Shown in pieces: positions 28,330 through 37,078 of a stretch of DNA of 37,078 bases (its first letter is position 1; each line of letters starts with the position of its first letter). The notes beneath the pieces are model-generated. The model saw nothing but the letters and a program-made list of their open reading frames with translations. It did no database searches and was not told where the DNA came from. The stretch spans positions 1 to 37,078 of the forward strand of contig JAIBEY010000114.1 of assembly GCA_019459525.1 (NCBI GenBank), given 5' to 3'. This DNA comes from Prolixibacteraceae bacterium (GTDB taxonomy: Bacteria > Bacteroidota > Bacteroidia > Bacteroidales > Prolixibacteraceae). The translations under genes were made by a program, and so were the position numbers.

Positions 28330-28345
28330 GAGTGATTAGTCAATC
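28330..28345. promoter_or_regulatory. Operator candidate O1 for the TetR-family regulator
   Basis: GAGTGATTAGTCAATC covers the probable transcription start of tetR, and 15 of its 16 bases recur at 28936-28951 before the next gene. The core TGATTAGTCA is one base from a perfect palindrome. This is the usual pattern of TetR autoregulation. Confidence 0.65.
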
Positions 28346-28355
28346 TTTAATTTGA

Positions 28356-28916
28356 ATGGATAAGCAAGAGCAAATATTAAAAGCCGCATTAAGACTTTTC
28401 GTCGAATTTGGTTTTCATGGAACGCCTACCAGCAAAATTGCACAGGAGGCAGGAGTTTCAAACGGGACCTTATTCCATTATTACAAGACTAAAGATGAAT
28501 TGGTTGTGGCGCTTTATGTTTATATAAAGACCAAAATTACCGGTTGTATTGCCAGCGGAAAGGAGGAAGGAGAAACCATAAAAGCTACGTTCAAACGGAT
28601 GTTTGTCTCCTCGATGTATTGGGCATTGGAAAATCCGATTGAATTTCGGTTTACCCAGCAGTTTCATTCATCGCCCTATTTGTCAATGGTTTCGCACGAG
28701 GAAATTCTGAAACAAACCAGGTATTTAATGGATTTTATGCAGGAAGCCATCGATGCACGGGTGTTAAAACCACTTCCGACAGATTTGTTGTTTACCTTAA
28801 TCAGCAGTCATCTGGCAGGTATCAACGAGTATCTTGTGGCATCCAAAGTGGATAATGAAAAGCAAAAGGAAATAATCAATCATTCGTTTGACCTGATTTG
28901 GGATATGATTACCTAA
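28356..28916 (+). CDS. TetR/AcrR-family transcriptional regulator
   Basis: The 186-residue protein has an N-terminal helix-turn-helix in the family form: ILKAALRLFVEFGFHGTPTSKIAQEAGVSNGTLFHYYKTKDELV, residues about 7-50. The C-terminal ligand-binding half is helical with no recognised ligand motif. The promoter is directly overlapped by operator candidate O1, and a near copy sits after this gene, ahead of the SDR gene. The inferred role is a repressor of itself and of the SDR-MBL-GNAT genes, relieved by an unknown small molecule. Start at 28356 is 10 bases after O1, a tight leader. Confidence 0.9.
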   Translation: MDKQEQILKAALRLFVEFGFHGTPTSKIAQEAGVSNGTLFHYYKTKDELVVALYVYIKTKITGCIASGKEEGETIKATFKRMFVSSMYWALENPIEFRFTQQFHSSPYLSMVSHEEILKQTRYLMDFMQEAIDARVLKPLPTDLLFTLISSHLAGINEYLVASKVDNEKQKEIINHSFDLIWDMIT

Positions 28917-28935
28917 AAAATTTGCATAGATATTA

Positions 28936-28951
28936 GAGTGATTAATCAATC
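28936..28951. promoter_or_regulatory. Operator candidate O2 between tetR and the SDR gene
   Basis: GAGTGATTAATCAATC differs from O1 by one base and contains the perfect 10-bp palindrome TGATTAATCA. It starts 20 bases after the tetR stop and ends 40 bases before the SDR ATG. No consensus -7 box was found beside it, so a second promoter here is uncertain. Confidence 0.65.
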
Positions 28952-28991
28952 GATAAAAAAACAATTAAACAAAAACGAAAAACATTTTCAC

Positions 28992-29672
28992 ATGAATAAA
29001 TTAAGAGTCATACTTACAGGCGCCACCGGAATGGTTGGCGAAGGGGTTCTATACGAATGCCTGCATCACCCTGAAGTAGAAAAGGTGCTGGTGATCAGCC
29101 GCAAAAGCTGTGGTTACTTGCACCCCAAACTAACCGAGATTATACATAGCGATTTTTTGGATTTTTCGTCGGCTGGCGAGAGTTTAAAAGGCTACAATGC
29201 CTGTTATTTCTGTCTTGGAGTTACTGCGTTAGGGAAAAACGAAGCCGATTATACCCGGTTGACTTATACGCTGACGTTAAATTTTGCCTCCATACTTGCC
29301 TCACTAAATCCGGATATGACGTTCTGCTACATTTCGGGGGTAGGAACGGATAGTACCGAGAAGGGACGAACCATGTGGGCGCGCGTAAAAGGCAAAACTG
29401 AAAATGATTTAACCAAGCTACCTTTTAAGCAGGTGTACAATTTTCGTCCGGGTGGAATAGAGCCCTTTCTGCCCCTGAAACCGACACAAACCTATTACAA
29501 AACCTATAAATACCTGGGTTGGTTATTTTCGTTGATGAAAATTGTTGCTCCCGGGATGATGATCACATTAAAGGATTTGGCAGCAGCCATGATTAATGCT
29601 TCACTCATTGGTTATCAGACGCATATTCTGGAAATGAAGGACATGAAGATATTGGCAAAAACAAAGCTCTAA
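28992..29672 (+). CDS. Atypical NAD(P)-binding SDR-like protein
   Basis: The 226-residue product is taken from the ATG at 28992 (MNKLRVILTGATG). The in-frame ATG at 28938 would place O2 inside the coding region. The Rossmann motif GATGMVG is near residues 10-16. The usual catalytic Tyr-X3-Lys is replaced by Trp-X3-Lys in MWARVKGKTEN, while the Ser of CYISGVGTD is kept. The protein also lacks a C-terminal membrane anchor. It resembles HTATIP2/epimerase-like atypical SDRs, which may bind nucleotide as sensors or use other chemistry. Only one base separates it from the next gene, so the two are co-transcribed and probably co-translated. Confidence 0.82.
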   Translation: MNKLRVILTGATGMVGEGVLYECLHHPEVEKVLVISRKSCGYLHPKLTEIIHSDFLDFSSAGESLKGYNACYFCLGVTALGKNEADYTRLTYTLTLNFASILASLNPDMTFCYISGVGTDSTEKGRTMWARVKGKTENDLTKLPFKQVYNFRPGGIEPFLPLKPTQTYYKTYKYLGWLFSLMKIVAPGMMITLKDLAAAMINASLIGYQTHILEMKDMKILAKTKL

Positions 29673-29673
29673 A

Positions 29674-30780
29674 ATGAAGAAAATGATGTATAGCATTCTA
29701 ATTCTGTTGGTTCTGATTGCAGTAGCCACAGTGGTCATCTTAAATCAGGCTAATTTCGGAAAAACAGCTACCGGTGAGCGGCTCGAACGAATTCGCCGAT
29801 CATCCAATTTCAAAGATGGGAGTTTCCAGAACGAGCATAAAACCCCGGTTATGGCCGAAGATGTAAATATATTTTCGGTTCTGGTTGAAGGGTTGTTTAA
29901 TCGTAGCAAACGCAATACGCCAAAAGATATTCTCCCGTCAAAGAAGGTCAATCTTTTAACGCTCGATCTTGGAACGGATGTGCTGGTGTGGTTTGGGCAC
30001 TCGTCTTATCTGATGCAGATTGACGGTAAAAAAATACTGGTAGATCCGGTAATGAGTGGCCATGCATCGCCTTTTTCGTTTACGGTGAAAAGCTTTAGCG
30101 GAAGCGATGTTTATTCGCCGGATGATCTTCCCGAAATTGACTACCTGTTCATTACACACGATCACTGGGATCATCTGGATTACCAAACCGTGCTGAAATT
30201 GAAACCGAAAGTAGGAAAGGTAATTACAAGTTTGGGCACTGGCGCGCATCTGGAACGTTGGGGATTTACGCCTGAACAAATCGTAGAAAAAGACTGGAAC
30301 GAATCGGCTGTTCTCGATTTCGGATTTGTTATAACAGCTACTCCCGGACGTCATTTTTCCGGAAGAGGTTTCAAACGCAATCAGGCCATTTGGGCATCAT
30401 TTGTGCTGCAAACGCCCACCAAAAAGATTTTCGTTGGAGGCGATTCGGGCTACGACACTCATTTCGCTAAAATTGGCGCAGAACATGGTCCGTTCGATCT
30501 GGCTTTGCTCGAATGCGGGCAGTACAACAAAGCCTGGAAATACATACACCTGATGCCCGAAGAAACGGTTCAGGCGGCCATCGACTTAAAGGCCAAAACG
30601 CTGGTGCCGGTTCATTGGGCTAAATTTGCTTTGGCTTATCATGCCTGGGATGAACCGATCGCACGGGTTACCAAAGAAGCTCACCGACTGAATATCCCGA
30701 TTCTACATCCGATGATTGGCGAGCTGGTTGATTTGAACGATTCCGGAGTTCAGGCTGAATGGTGGAAAGGAATAAATTGA
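29674..30780 (+). CDS. Membrane-anchored metallo-beta-lactamase-fold hydrolase (NAPE-PLD/UlaG-like)
   Basis: The 368-residue protein has a hydrophobic N-terminal segment (about 5-25, ILILLVLIAVATVVIL) that likely anchors it in the inner membrane. The metallo-hydrolase domain has HDHWDH at residues 162-167, which is the HxHxDH zinc motif, then a histidine in GRHFSGRG, Asp in VGGDSGYD and a late His in PVHWAKF. The layout matches bacterial relatives of N-acylphosphatidylethanolamine phospholipase D and UlaG lactonases. Substrate is unknown, possibly a lipid. It lies in a TetR-controlled group between the SDR and GNAT genes. Confidence 0.88.
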   Translation: MKKMMYSILILLVLIAVATVVILNQANFGKTATGERLERIRRSSNFKDGSFQNEHKTPVMAEDVNIFSVLVEGLFNRSKRNTPKDILPSKKVNLLTLDLGTDVLVWFGHSSYLMQIDGKKILVDPVMSGHASPFSFTVKSFSGSDVYSPDDLPEIDYLFITHDHWDHLDYQTVLKLKPKVGKVITSLGTGAHLERWGFTPEQIVEKDWNESAVLDFGFVITATPGRHFSGRGFKRNQAIWASFVLQTPTKKIFVGGDSGYDTHFAKIGAEHGPFDLALLECGQYNKAWKYIHLMPEETVQAAIDLKAKTLVPVHWAKFALAYHAWDEPIARVTKEAHRLNIPILHPMIGELVDLNDSGVQAEWWKGIN

Positions 30781-30813
30781 TAGATTTGGACGAAATTTTC
30801 CAAAATTAAATCG

Positions 30814-31308
30814 ATGAAGAGTTTATCTGAAATTACCATTCGCCCAATTCTACCCAAAGATAATACAGATCTGGCACTGGTTGTCAGAAACACTTTGGCT
30901 GAGTTTGGTGCTGCCAATCCCGGAACGGTTTATTTTGATCCGACGACTGATGCACTTTTTGAATTGTTTCAGGCGCCAAAATCTGCCTATTTTGTGGCCG
31001 AAGCCGATGGCAAAATCTGGGGCGGTGGCGGAATTTATCCAACCGAAGGTTTGCCCTCCAATACCTGTGAACTGGTAAAAATGTATTTGTTGCCCGAAGC
31101 ACGCGGCATTGGTCTGGGTCGCACTCTAATTGAGAAATGTCTGGAACTGGCCAAAGCAGAAGGGTTTGAGCAAGTTTACCTTGAAACGCTCCCCGAATTA
31201 AACCTGGCTCTCAAAGCCTACGAAAAACTTGGATTTGAATACCTCTCCGCACCAATGGGAGATTCGAAACACTTTGGCTGCGGCTTGTGGATGCTGAAGA
31301 AATTGTAA
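30814..31308 (+). CDS. GNAT-family N-acetyltransferase
   Basis: The 164-residue single GNAT domain has the acetyl-CoA motif A, LLPEARGIGLGRTLIEKCLELA, at about residues 92-113. The preceding strand is CELVKMYL, and the C-terminal motif B is LALKAYEKLGFEYL. The acceptor substrate cannot be inferred. It follows the MBL gene by 33 bases in the same direction, so it is plausibly the last gene of the TetR-controlled unit. No terminator was recognised right after the stop. Confidence 0.88.
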   Translation: MKSLSEITIRPILPKDNTDLALVVRNTLAEFGAANPGTVYFDPTTDALFELFQAPKSAYFVAEADGKIWGGGGIYPTEGLPSNTCELVKMYLLPEARGIGLGRTLIEKCLELAKAEGFEQVYLETLPELNLALKAYEKLGFEYLSAPMGDSKHFGCGLWMLKKL

Positions 31309-31732
31309 GCAGGGTTTACAGGGTGTATCTCTGTGGATTTTGATTGCACCTTGAAGATATCAAAAACCATCTTAGCGCTATAATATCAAGAAGTTAAGAT
31401 ATTAATAATTGAGAGAGTTTTTGCACCGTATGACGGGTAGCTGAAGTTATGGCCGAGTTGTTCATTTATTCATCTGTTTTTTCTTTCTTGTCCACGGTCG
31501 TAGGTGCTTCGCCACTTCAGACCCAGTCGAACGGTCAAGTCCGTTTTGTCCAGGCACAAAAGTGTCGATTCGAATACTTTTTATTTTCCCTGCTTTCCAT
31601 CTCCGTCTATATTTTTGTTGCTAATTTCGTGTCCACTGGCGAAAATGTGTCACCGCCCAAATTGGTCAGAGGATTCCGTGTCAAACCGAAAAATCCTCGC
31701 AAAAAGCAGAAACCTGTCGAACCCCGAAATCC
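31309..31732. other. Non-coding region with half of the palindromic repeat and TGTC-rich DNA
   Basis: No convincing gene is seen. Repeat copy A is at 31434-31455. The stretch from about 31487 to 31732 is rich in TGTC words, like the right flank at 36735-37016. A 98-codon frame from 31449 starts inside the repeat, lacks a promoter or recognisable domain, and is probably chance. The inverted repeat of the GH2 segment begins directly after this region. Confidence 0.5.
31434..31455 (+). repeat. Dispersed palindromic repeat, copy A (right half only)
   Basis: CGGGTAGCTGAAGTT plus a GGCCG end matches the right half of copy B at 36083-36105 (15 identical bases, then a slightly shifted GGCCG). The left half is not recognisable here. 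Confidence 0.55.
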
Positions 31733-31766
31733 CAATGTCATATAGTTAAGTTATTATATAGCTCTT
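31733..31766 (+). repeat. Left inverted repeat flanking the LamG-containing GH2 gene
   Basis: These 34 bases (starting CAATGTCATATAGTTAAG) are the reverse complement of 35888-35920, with one single-base indel and one substitution. The pair encloses about 4.2 kb containing only the GH2 gene and its upstream region. Confidence 0.75.
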
Positions 31767-31788
31767 ATTATTTAAAAAATTACCAGGC

Positions 31789-35556
<3,768 letters not shown>

Positions 35557-35645
35557 TTAGGTTTTTATCTTGATGGAAGACTATATTTTTTCTCGAAGAT
35601 CGACAAAAAAAGCTTGTGCTTTATCTGTTCTTAATCAGTAAATTA

Positions 35646-35673
35646 GCGCAAAGGTTTGTGCAAAGGTTTGCGC
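35646..35673. promoter_or_regulatory. Tandem LacI-like operator candidate upstream of the LamG-GH2 gene
   Basis: GCAAAGGTTTGT (35648-35659) and GCAAAGGTTTGC (35660-35671) sit back to back. The second is a GCAAA/TTTGC palindrome around GG, and the whole is bounded by GC. This resembles LacI/GalR-family operators, although their usual central CG is GG here. It lies 96-123 bases before the ATG. Confidence 0.5.
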
Positions 35674-35887
35674 TCGTAAAAAATGTTTAGGAACATTCTT
35701 TACCAATTATAATCATGGATATTCAAGATTCAAACTAATATAACGAAAGATGATTTCATGACTATCTTCTTAACCATATAGTAAAGTTCTGATTTGGATA
35801 TTAACCAGTTAGGCCCGGCAGACAGAACCCCCGAAGAAAGAAAGTGAAACGATTAAACGGCAAATGCCAAACTTTACCAAACTATAA

Positions 35888-35920
35888 AAGAGCTATATAA
35901 TGCTTAACTATATGACATTG
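35888..35920 (-). repeat. Right inverted repeat flanking the LamG-containing GH2 gene
   Basis: Reverse-complement partner of 31733-31766: 18 identical bases, a CA/TTA difference, then 13 more identical bases. No transposase and no obvious target-site duplication flanks the pair. Confidence 0.75.
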
Positions 35921-36058
35921 CCCTAAACCCTAAAAACCATTTTTAAAAATCACTCAAATAGCTTGGCTCTGTTGCACCCTGAAATTCTCTCAACCCGGGA
36001 AACAGTTAGTCTTAAAATTTTGATTAAAACAAAACTGTTTCAAGTAGCGACTACAATT

Positions 36059-36104
36059 GGCCATAACGTAGGAAGCTAAAGGCGGGTAGCTGAAGTTGTT
36101 GGCC
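36059..36104 (+). repeat. Dispersed palindromic repeat, copy B (complete)
   Basis: A GGCC-ended imperfect palindrome: GGCCATAAC at the left pairs with GTTGTTGGCC at the right, and AGCTA pairs with TAGCT nearer the centre, leaving a small AAGGCGGG loop and unpaired bases between. The layout of outer and inner boxes with an unpaired spacer is reminiscent of integron attC sites, although the core boxes do not match the attC consensus. Confidence 0.55.
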
Positions 36105-36149
36105 GTATTTCATATATCAAAAACTCTTTGAATGTTGGGTTTCCTTAGA

Positions 36150-36695
36150 TTACTTCATTTTTCTAAAATATTGCTCAAGACTTTTGTCTTTAATTAATTG
36201 GTTTAGTTCTGATATTGTAAATCCAGCCTTTCCGTTTAATCGTTTGTCAGAATAATAAAATTCAGTAAATGGATCACGGTCGATAATACTGCTTATCATT
36301 TTTGGATTTGTTGCCCCTACTACTGGTTCCAATTTTTCACGAATATAGGTATCAAAACTTAAACTAGTAAAATAGTAATCTGACCCAGCCCATGAGTCAA
36401 CAACGTAATCGTCGATTAGACGATAACGTTCATTGAAATAATATTTCCCCTTAAACAAAGTAATTTGAGCACTTTTTTCATTCAGCTCAAAGCATTGGTA
36501 TCCATCTATATAAGGTCTAATAGGAACATTAAAGAAATAGTCCTGTTTTGTTTTATAAATTGCAAATCCTGACATACTTACATAAAATTCTTTTGAATTA
36601 TCCAGAAAAGACAGGTCTTCTTCTTTTTTGCACCCTGTCTCAGCTAAAGTTATAAGAAGAAATAAAACGCTAATTTTTAATACGGTTGATCTCAT
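36150..36695 (-). CDS. Small hypothetical lipoprotein in a repeat-bounded unit
   Basis: The 181-residue product is taken from the ATG at 36695 (MRSTVLKISVLFLLIT). A longer frame begins with TTG at 36764 and lacks a signal at its start. The hydrophobic N-terminus ends in AETGC followed by KKEEDLSF, a plausible lipoprotein site with lysines and acids after the cysteine. The rest is rich in aromatic residues, especially tyrosine (KQDYFFNVPIRPYIDGYQCFE, GSDYYFTSLSFDTYI). I do not recognise a family. It is alone between repeat copies B and C, an arrangement like a single-gene cassette. Function unknown. Confidence 0.6.
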   Translation of the reverse strand: MRSTVLKISVLFLLITLAETGCKKEEDLSFLDNSKEFYVSMSGFAIYKTKQDYFFNVPIRPYIDGYQCFELNEKSAQITLFKGKYYFNERYRLIDDYVVDSWAGSDYYFTSLSFDTYIREKLEPVVGATNPKMISSIIDRDPFTEFYYSDKRLNGKAGFTISELNQLIKDKSLEQYFRKMK

Positions 36696-36734
36696 GCTTT
36701 TATAAGGTTTTAAATTTATAATTATCCGAAAACG

Positions 36735-37016
36735 TGTCAACGAAGCTTTAAAAACCTTGTCCAATAAACGTTTCCAATAGAAGTTAGTGTCAAGTTGAAA
36801 ATGAACATTTTAATACACTTATCTGTCAATAAAACGAGAACTTGTCAACTACCTGTCAAATTGCTAAACTCTGTCAAACTACGAAACTGACTCTGCAACC
36901 AGAACATTCAATTTGAAAACTTTGTCAAAACCTGATTCCGTTTCAACTGGCGGTTAATATGGCCTACAACGTAGGAAGCTACACGCAGGTGCGGATTGCG
37001 GGCGATTTCCTGTCAA
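36735..37016 (+). repeat. Cluster of TGTCAA words
   Basis: TGTCAA occurs at 36735, 36788, 36824, 36843, 36854, 36872, 36923 and 37011 on the plus strand, eight copies in 282 bases without fixed spacing. This is the upstream region of the small lipoprotein gene. Otherwise this non-coding stretch shows only repeat copy C. Confidence 0.45.
36961..36994 (+). repeat. Dispersed palindromic repeat, copy C (left half conserved)
   Basis: GGCC, then AACGTAGGAAGCTA, repeats the left half of copy B (14 identical bases). The right half diverges into a GC-rich GTGCGG/GCGGGCG stretch. Confidence 0.5.
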
Positions 37017-37075
37017 GCCCCCATTACTCTAGTTCGGATAGATAGCCTCCGAGAACCACTGCTGCCGGACTTGAC
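37012..37075. repeat. Inverted repeat at the right window edge
   Basis: GTCAAGCCC at 37012-37020 and GGACTTGAC at 37067-37075 are inverted with one mismatch. A smaller TCGGA/TCCGA pair lies within. It directly follows copy C and may be part of the same repeat. The window ends 3 bases later. Confidence 0.35.
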
Positions 37076-37078
37076 GGG

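Noticed and set aside
31449-31745. 98-codon plus-strand open frame
   Set aside because: It begins inside repeat copy A, has no recognisable domain or promoter, and composition resembles the surrounding non-coding DNA.
36059-36104. Canonical integron attC site
   Set aside because: The outer boxes do not fit RYYYAAC/GTTRRRY and no integron integrase is present. Only an attC-like layout is claimed.

Overview
The window reads as Bacteroidota chromosome. Evidence for this is a SusC/SusD pair, several Bacteroidota-type lipoprotein signals, a type IX secretion sorting tail on one enzyme, and TAnnTTTG promoter elements. The sorting tail and the ferredoxin-linked oxoacid oxidoreductase fit an anaerobic or facultative environmental lineage such as Marinilabiliales/Prolixibacteraceae better than gut Bacteroides. 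That finer placement is inference. No rRNA, tRNA, CRISPR array, transposase or integrase was seen.

Left third (1-13438, all minus strand): a polysaccharide utilization locus. Transcription order is a membrane-anchored propeller/Y_Y_Y/LuxR regulator, susC, susD, a PKD-containing surface lipoprotein, a GH16 laminarinase-like lipoprotein, a GH128 + CBM6 + type IX tail enzyme, and a GH30 lipoprotein cut by the window start. GH16 + GH128 + GH30 points to a beta-1,3-glucan with beta-1,6 linkages (laminarin-like). Phased GATGTA repeats and a palindrome precede susC. Two hairpins divide the operon at SGBP/GH16 and GH16/GH128.

Middle (13667-31308): housekeeping and accessory genes. These are a DsrE/DoxX/TauE sulfur-themed trio, korAB (2-oxoacid:ferredoxin oxidoreductase), a gamma-carbonic-anhydrase-like protein, a cupin, a GH2 beta-galactosidase interrupted by an in-frame TGA, a HAD phosphatase, a CobW-type GTPase with an apparent TTG start, an S9 lipoprotein peptidase, an unidentified lipoprotein, and a TetR-SDR-MBL-GNAT cluster in which a near-identical 16-bp operator candidate precedes both tetR and the SDR gene.

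Right part (31309-37078): a second, very large GH2 enzyme with a LamG domain inserted between its catalytic barrel and C-terminal domains. It is flanked by a roughly 33-bp inverted repeat and preceded by a tandem LacI-like operator candidate. Around it lie copies of an imperfectly palindromic repeat, TGTC-rich non-coding DNA and a small orphan lipoprotein gene. Together they resemble a cassette or dispersed-repeat region. This repeat-bounded region and the stop-interrupted beta-galactosidase are the least ordinary parts of the window.
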